Source: an uncultured Prochlorococcus sp. (GTDB lineage: Bacteria; Cyanobacteriota; Cyanobacteriia; PCC-6307; Cyanobiaceae). From it: a DNA stretch of 37,935 nt. Location of the stretch: positions 1 to 37,935 of the forward strand of contig CACMTJ010000014.1 of the NCBI GenBank assembly GCA_902616595.1. The letters are read 5' to 3'. The notes beneath the pieces are model-generated. The model was not told where the DNA came from. It saw nothing but the letters and a program-made list of their open reading frames with translations, and did no database searches. Shown piece after piece: positions 1-6,692 of the stretch. Position numbers and translations under genes: made by a program. Numbering within the stretch: the first letter of the stretch is position 1; the number at the start of each line of letters is the position of its first letter.

Positions 1-27
1 AATTCGTTTATTGTAAAAAGAAAAAAA

Positions 28-198
28 ATGAAAAAAAACTCCAAGAAAGATTATCTAAATAGAGATGAAGTTAATGAAATGATTGAATCAGCTTTAAGGA
101 GACATAATAGAAGATCTACAATAATATCAAGCGTGCTTGGCTGGATTCTAATAGGAGGTTATTCGTTTGGACTTTTTCAAGCAGTTCAAAATGTCTAA
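28..198 (+). CDS. Small single-pass membrane protein, unknown function (56 aa)
   Basis: An open frame of 56 codons starts with ATG at 28 and stops with TAA at 196-198. The first 30 residues are strongly charged (MKKNSKKDYL followed by an acidic then arginine-rich stretch, RRHNRRS). They are followed by one hydrophobic segment, about residues 31-50, containing a GWILIGGYSFG core. The layout suggests a cytoplasmic positively charged head and one membrane span. I do not recognise the family. Only 27 bases lie upstream in this window, so the promoter and a possible longer gene start cannot be judged. The reading frame is clean and its composition is protein-like, so I consider it real. Confidence 0.6.
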   Translation: MKKNSKKDYLNRDEVNEMIESALRRHNRRSTIISSVLGWILIGGYSFGLFQAVQNV

Positions 199-262
199 TT
201 AATCTTTTCTTTTTAAGTAGAACTTGATAGATGATAAATTAATATAAGATAAAGTATTTATT

Positions 263-484
263 ATGAGGGAATATATTAAGGCAAATCTTACAGTGATAAG
301 AAAATATCTAAAAAAACGAAAACAATATACATCAGAATTAAATAATGCTTCGATAATGGAAGAATTCAAAGAATGGAGCAAAGATCCATTACCTGAGACA
401 GAATCAATTTGGACTTTACCTGACTTAACAAGAAATGAAAGACTAAGAAATTTTTGTCGCTCAATTAAGAAGGAAATAAGATGA
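263..484 (+). CDS. Conserved-type hypothetical protein, 73 aa, charged and soluble
   Basis: Seventy-three codons from ATG 263. The product is rich in Lys, Arg and Glu, has no membrane segment and reads like a small helical cytoplasmic protein. It has a basic N-terminal helix (about residues 8-22), a central acidic and proline-containing part (KDPLPETESIW) and a basic C-terminus. No catalytic motif is visible and I do not recognise a family. It is separated from the gene before it by 64 bases, and the next gene is convergent. A 60-residue frame on the opposite strand overlaps its 5' half but has a composition typical of a shadow. Confidence 0.6.
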   Translation: MREYIKANLTVIRKYLKKRKQYTSELNNASIMEEFKEWSKDPLPETESIWTLPDLTRNERLRNFCRSIKKEIR

Positions 485-487
485 TCT

Positions 488-646
488 TTAACTTCCTAGT
501 TCTATATGATTTACCTTTAAGTAAAAATAACCCGCAAATCCAACTATATTCAAAATTACAACGAAAATCCAAGCTCCAATTGGCTGATTAGAATCAAATT
601 TTTTTAATTTAACTTTTTCCTTTAGTCTTTCAATATATTTAGCCAT
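488..646 (-). CDS. Small single-pass membrane protein, unknown function (52 aa)
   Basis: Reading leftward from ATG at 644-646 there are 52 codons to TAA at 488-490. The N-terminal half is basic (MAKYIERLKEKVKLKKF) and is followed by a polar turn with the sequence NQPIGAW. A hydrophobic segment of about 20 residues then contains IFVVILNIVGFAGYFYL. The pattern of basic amphipathic helix, GAW and one membrane span is typical of the many small thylakoid or plasma-membrane proteins of cyanobacteria, but I cannot assign it to a named photosystem or NDH subunit. It converges on the preceding plus-strand gene with only 3 bases between the two stops. Confidence 0.55.
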   Translation of the reverse strand: MAKYIERLKEKVKLKKFDSNQPIGAWIFVVILNIVGFAGYFYLKVNHIELGS

Positions 647-948
647 AATTAAAAATATTAAAAAGAATATTCCTAATTATAGAGAGTAAAATTTTAAGGA
701 ATCTTAAATAAAATAAAATTTCTTTTAATTCGAATTTTTATTATCAAGCCTTTTAATGGGATATTTAATTAACTCCTTTTTGAGATTTTTTAAAAGTTTA
801 TTGTGATTCAAAATTGTAAATTTCCTAGTAAAGGAATAATGCCATTTCATCGAATTAAAAAAAAACTTGCTAATTCATTATTTATAAAATTATAATATTT
901 ATTACGGTCAATTAGACCATACATAATTTAAATAAGGACAAATTTTTT
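647..948. other. 302-base gene-free region upstream of the peroxiredoxin gene
   Basis: No coding frame longer than 18 codons with a plausible start is present on either strand. It separates two divergent genes, so it should hold both promoters. The only feature I can support is a sigma70-like promoter for the peroxiredoxin, listed separately. The remainder is A/T-rich with many A-tracts. Confidence 0.6.
867..896 (+). promoter_or_regulatory. Putative sigma70-type promoter of the peroxiredoxin gene
   Basis: TTGCTA at 867-872 and a perfect TATAAT at 891-896 are separated by 18 bases. They lie about 50 bases upstream of the peroxiredoxin ATG, which has its own AAGGA ribosome-binding site at 934-938. 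In a genome this AT-rich, -10-like hexamers are common by chance, so the call rests on the combination of a good -35, correct spacing and position. Confidence 0.4.
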
Positions 949-1533
949 ATGAGCTTAAGAGTTGGCCAAGAAGCACCAGACTTTAGTGCTACAGCAGTAT
1001 ACGATCAAGAGTTTAAGGAGATTACACTTTCAGGTCTAAGAGGTAAATGGGTTGTTCTATTCTTTTACCCTCTAGATTTTACATTTGTATGTCCAACTGA
1101 AATCACTGCATTTAGTGATAGATACCAAGATTTCTCGGCACTTAATACAGAAATACTTGGAGTCTCAGTTGATAGCAAACACTGTCATTTGGCTTGGATA
1201 CAAACCCCAAGAAATGAAGGTGGTATAGGTGATATTAACTATCCGTTAGTTTCTGACTTAAAAAGAGAAATTTGCCAGGCGTACAATGTTTTAAATGATG
1301 ATGGGGAAGCTGATAGAGGTTTATTTCTTATCAATCCCGAAGGAGTAGTTATGCATACGACTGTCAACAAGGCTCCTGTAGGAAGAAATGTTGATGAAAC
1401 GCTAAGGATTCTTCAAGGTTATCAATACGTTGCGGCAAACCCCGATGAAGTATGTCCAGCAAACTGGACCCCCGGGGAGAAAACAATGTTAGAGGACCCC
1501 AAAGGTAGTAAGGAATATTTTTCTGCGCTATAG
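949..1533 (+). CDS. Typical 2-Cys peroxiredoxin (thioredoxin peroxidase)
   Basis: This enzyme reduces hydrogen peroxide and organic peroxides with electrons from thioredoxin. The peroxidatic cysteine is C48 in the diagnostic [13 protein letters not shown] block (T45 and C48 conserved). The resolving cysteine is C169 in EVCPANW. The length of 194 aa is normal for the AhpC/Prx1 class. It also carries GGIG at 91-94 and a YF pair at 190-191 near the C-terminus. These match the GG(L/V/I)G and YF motifs associated with sensitivity to over-oxidation in eukaryotic-type 2-Cys peroxiredoxins. An AAGGA ribosome-binding site lies 10 bases before the ATG. It is monocistronic and convergent with the next gene; a strong hairpin about 70 bases after the stop could end its transcript. 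Confidence 0.95.
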   Translation: MSLRVGQEAPDFSATAVYDQEFKEITLSGLRGKWVVLFFYPLDFTFVCPTEITAFSDRYQDFSALNTEILGVSVDSKHCHLAWIQTPRNEGGIGDINYPLVSDLKREICQAYNVLNDDGEADRGLFLINPEGVVMHTTVNKAPVGRNVDETLRILQGYQYVAANPDEVCPANWTPGEKTMLEDPKGSKEYFSAL

Positions 1534-1548
1534 AAGAATTAGAAACAT

Positions 1549-2301
1549 TTAAGTAAGTATTGAGTAGTAAATAATTATAAAAAAATAAAAAATAAATATA
1601 TTCAAAAAGGGGATAAAATCCCCTTTTTGAGGTTTAAGCACTATCCAATCGCTCAAATTAGTTTTATATGATAAAAAGGACCACGTATAAAAAGTAATTT
1701 CTATGGCTAATAGGATTAAAAGGTTAATTAAATTTAAGTCATTTAAACCAAAATATCTATTAATACGAAACTGATCATCAACACTAATATTATTAATTTG
1801 AAGATGCCAAAGATAGAGAGAAATCAAAATAAAATTTACCAATATTATTTTTTTTAACAGAAACTTAGTTTTCTTAAAAATTAATAGGATAGAAATTAAA
1901 AATATGAAAAAGCTTAACTGTGGAATATCCGGTTTTGGTATATTAATTCCTTCAAGAAATAAATTAATTATAAGATCAAAATTTATATATGTATAATCAG
2001 CTATTAAGTAAGAGAGAAATATTAAATTTACTGCTATTAAGAATAATAATCTTTTTCCTTTAATTATTTTTTTACTATGAATTTTATCCTTTGTAAAACT
2101 ATAGTATGTATAGTTTTTTAAAGAGTTGAAACATACTAAAGATGGACATATTGCACCGCTCAAATAGTAGAGGATTGAATAAAAGGAAATATCATTAATA
2201 TTGAATGAATACAAATTAAACCATTGTTTTTGTACAAATGGAAGAATAAGTAACAATGAAAGTGTAACTAATAACTTCTTTGTATTGTTTTTAAATATCA
2301 A
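1549..2301 (-). CDS. Multi-pass membrane protein, unknown function (250 aa)
   Basis: A very hydrophobic product with about seven predicted spans. A short conserved-looking loop near the start reads SGAICPSLVCFNSL, and the C-terminus has a WSFLSY-type segment and a KPQKGDFIPFLN turn before the last span. I do not recognise the family; it looks like a conserved cyanobacterial membrane protein. The start codon appears to be TTG at 2299-2301, because an in-frame stop (the TGA of the upstream gene) blocks any extension beyond 2335 and no ATG or GTG lies nearby. It follows the FtsH-like gene by 33 bases on the same strand and is probably co-transcribed. Its last codons contain a perfect 13-bp inverted repeat. 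Confidence 0.75.
   Translation of the reverse strand: MIFKNNTKKLLVTLSLLLILPFVQKQWFNLYSFNINDISFYSILYYLSGAICPSLVCFNSLKNYTYYSFTKDKIHSKKIIKGKRLLFLIAVNLIFLSYLIADYTYINFDLIINLFLEGINIPKPDIPQLSFFIFLISILLIFKKTKFLLKKIILVNFILISLYLWHLQINNISVDDQFRINRYFGLNDLNLINLLILLAIEITFYTWSFLSYKTNLSDWIVLKPQKGDFIPFLNIFIFYFFIIIYYSILT
1602..1630. terminator. Perfect 13-bp hairpin with A- and T-tracts, likely bidirectional intrinsic terminator
   Basis: TCAAAAAGGGGAT at 1602-1614 and its exact reverse complement at 1618-1630 flank an AAA loop. On either strand the RNA would form a GC-rich GGGGAU/AUCCCC stem followed by a U-run, which is the classical Rho-independent form. It lies 69 bases downstream of the peroxiredoxin stop and would serve that gene. 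It is inside the 3' end of the convergent membrane-protein gene, upstream of that gene's stop codon, which is unusual. Confidence 0.65.
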
Positions 2302-2334
2302 GAAAATATTTTTTTTTAATTTAAAACAATTAAA

Positions 2335-4089
2335 TCAAACTTTCAACAATTTAGAAGTTGTTAATTTAAAAACTTTTTTATCTATAGTTTCTTTATTTAA
2401 AAGCATATCAACTAATTTATCTAGTAAGACTCTATTTTTTTCCAATATTTTTATTGAATTATTTAGTGAAATTTTAGAAATATTTATGATTTCATTATCT
2501 ATTCTAGAACTGGTATTTTCTGCTATGAGAGGCTTTCTTCTAAATAATCCATCTCCTAAATACATTTTATTATTATCAGAATCCATTGAAATTGGACCAA
2601 TAATTGAAAATCCATATTTTGTAACCATTTCCCTTACGATATTTGTCGCATAAGAGATATCATTTAAGGAGCATTGTGTAATTTCACTTTCACCAAAAAC
2701 TATTGTTTCTGCTGCTCTTCCAGCTAGAGCAATTTCAATTTTTGAAAATAATAATTTTTTTGAAATCAAGCCACTAGAAATTACATCTTCGTCAGGGCAT
2801 ATTTTTGTATATCCTCCTATAGATCCAGATCTAGGTAAGATCGTAATTTTATCAACTGATTCAATTCCATTTCTAACAGCAGATACAATCGCTCTGCCTA
2901 CCTCGTTGTAAGCTATAATTTTTTTCATATTTGGAGAAGTTATTAATGAACTTCTCAGGCCGATGGTAATTTTATCAAGAGCATTTTCTATATGAAGATC
3001 ACTGATTAATTTAGATTCATCTCTTGCACAGTGAATAGCACTCTCGTTCATCAAATTAGCAAGATCTGCTCCCGAAAATCCAACTGTTCTAGAAGCCCAA
3101 TATCCCAAGTCAACTTCGCTTGAAAGTGGTTTGGAAAGTGAGTGAACTGAAAGAATTTTTTTTCGTCCATCTAAATCTGGAAGCATTACTTCAATTTTCC
3201 TATCAAATCTACCTGGTCTTAATAATGCTGCATCCAAAATATCTGGTCTATTTGTTGCTGCTAAAACAATAATCCCAGAATTATCAGCAAAACCATCTAA
3301 TTCAGTTAAAAGCTGATTAAGGGTTTGTTCTCTTTCATCATTTCCACCTCCGATCCCAGACCCTCTTTGCCTACCAATGGAATCAATTTCATCAATGAAA
3401 ATTATACAAGGAGATTTTTCCTTAGCCTTAGAGAATAGATCACGAACTCGGCTTGCTCCAACACCAACAAAAAGTTCTACAAACTCTGATGCCGATATTG
3501 AGAGAAAAGGGACTCCTGATTCACCAGCAATTGCTTTAGCTAATAATGTTTTGCCTGTTCCTGGTGGACCTATTAGAAGCACTCCCTTAGGAACTTTTGC
3601 TCCAAGATTTTCAAATTTCTTTGGTTCTTTCAAAAATGTTATTACCTCTTTTAATTCCTCAGCGGCTTCAGGGACGCCAGCTACATCATCGAATCTCGTT
3701 TCTACATCATCAATAGTTACAAATTTAGCTTGATTTTTGGTAAAACCAAAAGCTCTGGAAGCCAATTTTGATGTGCTCCTAAGGATTAAGACTATAGCTA
3801 ATATGAAAATCAGGAAAAGACTTATTGAAGCAAATGAATTAGCAGCTGAGGCTTCTTTTCTACTATTGTTAATAGTTAGAGCAACCTTATTTTCAGTAGC
3901 CTTTTCAAGGATTAATTGATCGTTATAAAGGATAGGTATTTTAAATTTATCGCCATTTTTATACAGAACATCAATTTCTCTCTGCCTAGGATAAAAAAAT
4001 ATTGATTCTATTTTCCCTGTCTCTATATCTTTTAGAAGATCCGAATAACTTGATTTAGAATCTGAATATGAGAATTTTGATCTAAACAC
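2335..4089 (-). CDS. ftsH: FtsH-family AAA protein with a degenerate protease site
   Basis: The AAA ATPase is intact: Walker A GPPGTGKT at 174-181, Walker B IIFIDEID at 229-236, and the second region of homology with ATNRPDILD and RPGRFDR (278-297). It is followed by FtsH-type peptidase-domain sequence, but the zinc motif HEAGH reads NEVGR (395-399), so both zinc-binding histidines are gone; the glutamate and the later Asp (D477 in NDIS) remain. The N-terminus also differs. It begins directly in the lumenal/periplasmic-type domain and has only one membrane span (about 84-106), whereas ordinary FtsH has two. A stop codon lies a few codons before the ATG, so no first span is hidden upstream. 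At 584 aa it is somewhat short for the family. It probably works as a non-proteolytic partner of active FtsH subunits, like FtsHi proteins of chloroplasts (inference). Confidence 0.93.
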   Translation of the reverse strand: MFRSKFSYSDSKSSYSDLLKDIETGKIESIFFYPRQREIDVLYKNGDKFKIPILYNDQLILEKATENKVALTINNSRKEASAANSFASISLFLIFILAIVLILRSTSKLASRAFGFTKNQAKFVTIDDVETRFDDVAGVPEAAEELKEVITFLKEPKKFENLGAKVPKGVLLIGPPGTGKTLLAKAIAGESGVPFLSISASEFVELFVGVGASRVRDLFSKAKEKSPCIIFIDEIDSIGRQRGSGIGGGNDEREQTLNQLLTELDGFADNSGIIVLAATNRPDILDAALLRPGRFDRKIEVMLPDLDGRKKILSVHSLSKPLSSEVDLGYWASRTVGFSGADLANLMNESAIHCARDESKLISDLHIENALDKITIGLRSSLITSPNMKKIIAYNEVGRAIVSAVRNGIESVDKITILPRSGSIGGYTKICPDEDVISSGLISKKLLFSKIEIALAGRAAETIVFGESEITQCSLNDISYATNIVREMVTKYGFSIIGPISMDSDNNKMYLGDGLFRRKPLIAENTSSRIDNEIINISKISLNNSIKILEKNRVLLDKLVDMLLNKETIDKKVFKLTTSKLLKV

Positions 4090-4111
4090 TAATCTTTATA
4101 AGTGATTAATA

Positions 4112-4125
4112 AAGCATATATGCTT
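4112..4125. promoter_or_regulatory. 14-bp perfect palindrome in the ftsH/rpmF divergent region
   Basis: AAGCATATATGCTT is its own reverse complement and sits 23 bases before the ATG of the FtsH-like gene. A second inverted repeat, GTATAT at 4141-4146 and ATATAC at 4154-4159, follows within 16 bases. Both could be operator half-sites in the 131-base divergent promoter region, but A/T-rich palindromes arise easily by chance here. Confidence 0.25.
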
Positions 4126-4220
4126 ATTTAAAAAATTGACGTATATAAACAAAATATACTCAAAAGTTTTGGAGATAACCAGTTAAAGGTTATATTATTA
4201 TATGGAAATAAAGAAACAGA

Positions 4221-4388
4221 ATGGCTGTACCAAAGAAGAAAAAATCAAAAAGCAAAAGAAACCAAAGGCACGCTGTTTGGAAAGGGAAAGCAGCATTGGC
4301 AGCTCAAAAAGCTATATCTTTAGGTAAATCAGTTTTAACTGGGAAAGCTCAAGGATTTGTTTATCCAATTGAAGAAGAAGAAGAATAG
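4221..4388 (+). CDS. rpmF: 50S ribosomal protein bL32
   Basis: Fifty-five residues beginning [20 protein letters not shown], the standard bL32 N-terminus. A basic middle follows and then an acidic tail (IEEEEE). The cyanobacterial and plastid form lacks the zinc-binding cysteines of some other bL32 proteins, and none are present here. The gene is transcribed divergently from the FtsH-like gene and its stop lies 3 bases from the end of the convergent ycf20 gene. It is a structural component of the large ribosomal subunit. Confidence 0.95.
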   Translation: MAVPKKKKSKSKRNQRHAVWKGKAALAAQKAISLGKSVLTGKAQGFVYPIEEEEE

Positions 4389-4391
4389 CTT

Positions 4392-4718
4392 TTAAGACCC
4401 TAATTTAAATGCTTCAAGTATAACGGCATAAATTGCACCTATTCTTAATTTATCAACTACGGTCCATAGATAATAAAACTCTGAACTTGCGGCAGGTTTA
4501 ATTCTTATAATGATTTCAATAAAAATAATGATTATTGGGACCATTATCAACTCATTTTTTCCTTCAGATATAAATTTTGTAATAAAATTTGCGAACAAAA
4601 AATAACCTGTCAAAACAGAAATTAGACCTATAGATTTTGTTCTCCAAGTATCACTTAGAAAACCAAAAAGTAAATTATTTAACTGGTAGGTAATTCTTGA
4701 AAAATTAGTTTTTTGCAT
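4392..4718 (-). CDS. ycf20: Ycf20-like membrane protein (DUF565)
   Basis: The 108-aa product has the family landmarks: an N-terminal region with FGFLSDTWRTKSIGLISVL leading into the first span, a second and third hydrophobic stretch (about 33-50 and 57-73), and the C-terminal signature LRIGAIYAVILEAFKLGS. Ycf20 homologues occur in cyanobacteria, algal plastid genomes and plant nuclei. Plant and algal members have been linked to non-photochemical quenching, but the biochemical role is unknown. The start overlaps the last 14 bases of the upstream HAD phosphatase gene, so the two are translationally linked. Confidence 0.85.
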   Translation of the reverse strand: MQKTNFSRITYQLNNLLFGFLSDTWRTKSIGLISVLTGYFLFANFITKFISEGKNELIMVPIIIIFIEIIIRIKPAASSEFYYLWTVVDKLRIGAIYAVILEAFKLGS

Positions 4719-5469
4719 TACTAAAAGACACTAAATAATCACTTAGAAAGTTATAGTCAACATATCCTTTTTTTAGTTTAGGGCCTTTAATTACATTTGC
4801 CACTTTATTCTCATCACCAAGACTGTCTAAAATACAATCTAATTTAATATTTTCCTCAAGAACAGTAGGGATATTTGAAGGGACAAAAATTGTAGGCAAT
4901 TTAGCTGCTAAGGAAGATTTTAACCCTGGATTGGAGTCTTCAAAAACAATTGAGTTTTTTTTGTTTATACCACTTAATTGGATTGCTTTTAAATATGGTA
5001 ATGGATCTGGTTTCTTTAATTCAACGTCTTCACTTGAAATAATGAACTCAAAAGGGTTGAAGCCATTAAAAAGATATTCAACAAGTAGATTGACTTGAAT
5101 TCTTGAACTTGAAGTAACAATAAATTGTCTTACTTTTTTTCTATGTAATTCATTTATTAATCTAAAAACACCAGTTTTTAAACTAACGCAATTTTTTTTT
5201 AAAATTTCTAAATAATGAAACTGCTTTGTTTCATGAATTTTGAGAATTAAGTCTTCTGAGTAATTATAATTATTAGATTTAGCGTAATAAGCAATCCTAT
5301 TTTTGCCCCCATTCATCTTCAGAAGTTTTATATATTTATTAGTGTCCCAATACCAATCAATACAAAGTTCATTGAAAGCATTATTAAAAGCAGGTAAATG
5401 AGCTTCTAATTCAGTATTTGCAATAGTGCCATCTAAATCCCAATAAACACCTTCCAGATACGTCACCAA
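4705..5469 (-). CDS. HAD-superfamily phosphatase/mutase, CbbY/beta-phosphoglucomutase-like
   Basis: Motif I is DLDGT at 11-15 (nucleophile D11, acid/base D13). Motif II is the serine/threonine in IVTSSS near residue 120. Motif III and IV are the lysine in LKKPDPLPYL and the acidic FEDSNPGLKSS loop. The alpha-helical cap between motifs I and II places it in the CbbY/phosphoglucomutase-like subfamily that acts on small phosphorylated metabolites; the substrate cannot be read from sequence. The open frame begins with TTG (5467-5469) followed by GTG (5464-5466), and either may be the start. No internal Met occurs before the catalytic motif. It overlaps ycf20 downstream by 14 bases. Confidence 0.85.
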   Translation of the reverse strand: MVTYLEGVYWDLDGTIANTELEAHLPAFNNAFNELCIDWYWDTNKYIKLLKMNGGKNRIAYYAKSNNYNYSEDLILKIHETKQFHYLEILKKNCVSLKTGVFRLINELHRKKVRQFIVTSSSRIQVNLLVEYLFNGFNPFEFIISSEDVELKKPDPLPYLKAIQLSGINKKNSIVFEDSNPGLKSSLAAKLPTIFVPSNIPTVLEENIKLDCILDSLGDENKVANVIKGPKLKKGYVDYNFLSDYLVSFSNAKN

Positions 5470-5481
5470 AAAGAATTTCTT

Positions 5482-5559
5482 TTATTTACGGTAAAATACA
5501 AGAGCAATTATTGCTGGTCCTGCTAACGCAACTACAGCCAAAGGAATAAGTGTTGCCAT
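5482..5559 (-). CDS. Psb30 (Ycf12)-like photosystem II mini-protein, 25 aa
   Basis: A 25-codon frame from ATG 5559 to TAA 5482 encodes one hydrophobic span, MATLIPLAVVALAGPAIIAL, ending in a positively charged VFYRK tail. The AGPAIIAL core followed by a short basic end resembles the C-terminal half of Psb30/Ycf12, the small photosystem II subunit. Other members are 30-46 aa, so this is short. It is 12 bases upstream of the HAD gene on the same strand. Other small photosynthetic subunits (PsbX, PetN, PsaM) fit less well. The call is by resemblance only. Confidence 0.55.
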   Translation of the reverse strand: MATLIPLAVVALAGPAIIALVFYRK

Positions 5560-5641
5560 GATTAATGAATATGTTTTGTGATACTATTTTTACAAATAAA
5601 TGACAAAACTGTCCTGATACGTTACGAGATTGAATTAAATT

Positions 5642-5989
5642 ATGAAATCATGGACATGTATAGAAAATTGTGGAGCTTGTTGTAAATTCGACTTGAACGA
5701 AAGAAGCGATTTGGCTACCAAACTTAACAAAGAAGATATAGCTTTGATAAATTCGATGACGACTAAAGACGGTTGGTGTAAAAACTTGGACAGAGAAAAT
5801 AAAAAATGCTTAATTTATGAAACCAGACCACATTTTTGCCGGGTAAGTGAATTTTCAACTTCATTTAAAGGATATTTGAAATCTGGTGATAAATTTTTAA
5901 TAGATTGCTGCAAGCAACATATCTCATCAAATTATGGATACCAAAGTAAAGAGATGAAAACTTTTAGAATTGCTATTTCAGAAAAATGA
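5642..5989 (+). CDS. YkgJ-type CxxxCxxCC metal-cluster protein
   Basis: This 115-aa protein begins with CIENCGACCKFDL (C6, C10, C13, C14). It continues with a CLIYETRPHFCRV block, in which R-P-x-x-C is diagnostic, and ends with a DCC motif. This is the CxxxCxxCC (YkgJ / UPF0153) family, presumed to bind a zinc or iron-sulphur cluster through the conserved cysteines; no biochemical role is established. Its stop overlaps the start of the next gene by 4 bases (ATGA), so it is the first gene of a three-gene unit with the two UPF0016 genes. Confidence 0.85.
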   Translation: MKSWTCIENCGACCKFDLNERSDLATKLNKEDIALINSMTTKDGWCKNLDRENKKCLIYETRPHFCRVSEFSTSFKGYLKSGDKFLIDCCKQHISSNYGYQSKEMKTFRIAISEK

Positions 5990-6309
5990 ATATTAAATTA
6001 GAAAAAGAAAACAATCTAGAAAAAAGTTTTTTTTCAATATTTATAACGACTTTTACAACAATTTTTATTGCTGAACTTGGCGATAAAACTCAAATAGCCA
6101 CATTAATGCTTTCTGCTGAATCGGGCAGGCCAATAATTGTTTTTCTTGGAAGTTCTCTAGCATTAATAAGCTCTAGCATAGTAGGAGTTCTTATTGGTAA
6201 ATGGGTTTCAAAAAAAATTTCTCCTAGCAAATTTGCTTTATTTACTGGTGCTCTAATGATATTTATTAGTATATTTTTAGCTTATGAAACTTTCCAAAAT
6301 TATTTATAA
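5986..6309 (+). CDS. UPF0016/Gdt1 half-transporter, first copy (putative Mn2+/cation exporter subunit)
   Basis: The family signature ELGDKTQIATL lies at 30-40 at the end of the first membrane span. It is followed by FLGSSLAL and two further spans, three in all within 107 aa. The UPF0016 family (yeast Gdt1, human TMEM165, plant PAM71, cyanobacterial Mnx) exports Mn2+ or Ca2+ in exchange for protons. Most members carry two such repeats in one chain; this gene encodes only one. The second repeat is the very next gene, starting directly after this stop. The pair probably forms a heterodimer that performs the job of the fused protein. Confidence 0.88.
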   Translation: MNIKLEKENNLEKSFFSIFITTFTTIFIAELGDKTQIATLMLSAESGRPIIVFLGSSLALISSSIVGVLIGKWVSKKISPSKFALFTGALMIFISIFLAYETFQNYL

Positions 6310-6621
6310 ATGGTTTTAAGTTTATTACTATCAACATTTCTAACCGTTTTCATAGCTGAATTAGGTGACAAAACTCAACTAGCTACTTTAACTATAAGTG
6401 GCACTTCAAATAAACCATTAGCAGTTTTTCTAGGATCTTCTTCAGCACTTGTTTTTGCAAGTTTACTAGGAGCTTTAACAGGTGGTTCTATTTCAAGTTT
6501 TTTACCCGAAGTAGTTCTTAAGTCAATAGCGTCCATTACATTTTTTATCATTGGTATAAGGCTTTTTATCAACTCATTCACCATCGAAAAAGAAGAAAAA
6601 GAAGAGAAAGAAAACAATTAG
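6310..6621 (+). CDS. UPF0016/Gdt1 half-transporter, second copy
   Basis: A single UPF0016 repeat with ELGDKTQLATL at 17-27, then FLGSSSALVFASLLG and a third span ending IGIRLFINSF. The last ten or so residues are an E/K-rich cytoplasmic tail (EKEEKEEKENN). At 103 aa it complements the preceding half-size gene: the ATG at 6310 follows the TAA of the first copy with no base between them. The two acidic ELGDKT motifs are thought to form the cation pathway when the repeats face each other in opposite orientation (family knowledge). Confidence 0.88.
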   Translation: MVLSLLLSTFLTVFIAELGDKTQLATLTISGTSNKPLAVFLGSSSALVFASLLGALTGGSISSFLPEVVLKSIASITFFIIGIRLFINSFTIEKEEKEEKENN

Positions 6622-6692
6622 TTTTAAGCTTGGATAATAAGGTGTAATAATGAAGTATATACATCTAAATTAATTTATATTTCATTTATATA

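Noticed and set aside
199..381. 60-residue minus-strand reading frame near the left end
   Set aside because: It overlaps the 5' half of the better-supported 73-aa plus-strand gene and has the Phe/Leu/Ser-rich composition expected of an antisense shadow.
840..896. 18-codon reading frame upstream of the peroxiredoxin gene
   Set aside because: It overlaps the probable promoter, is very short and has no convincing ribosome-binding site; it is expected by chance in AT-rich sequence.
3377..3733. 118-residue plus-strand reading frame antisense to the FtsH-like gene
   Set aside because: It lies opposite the conserved AAA motor, has a low-complexity Ser/Pro-rich translation and no family features.
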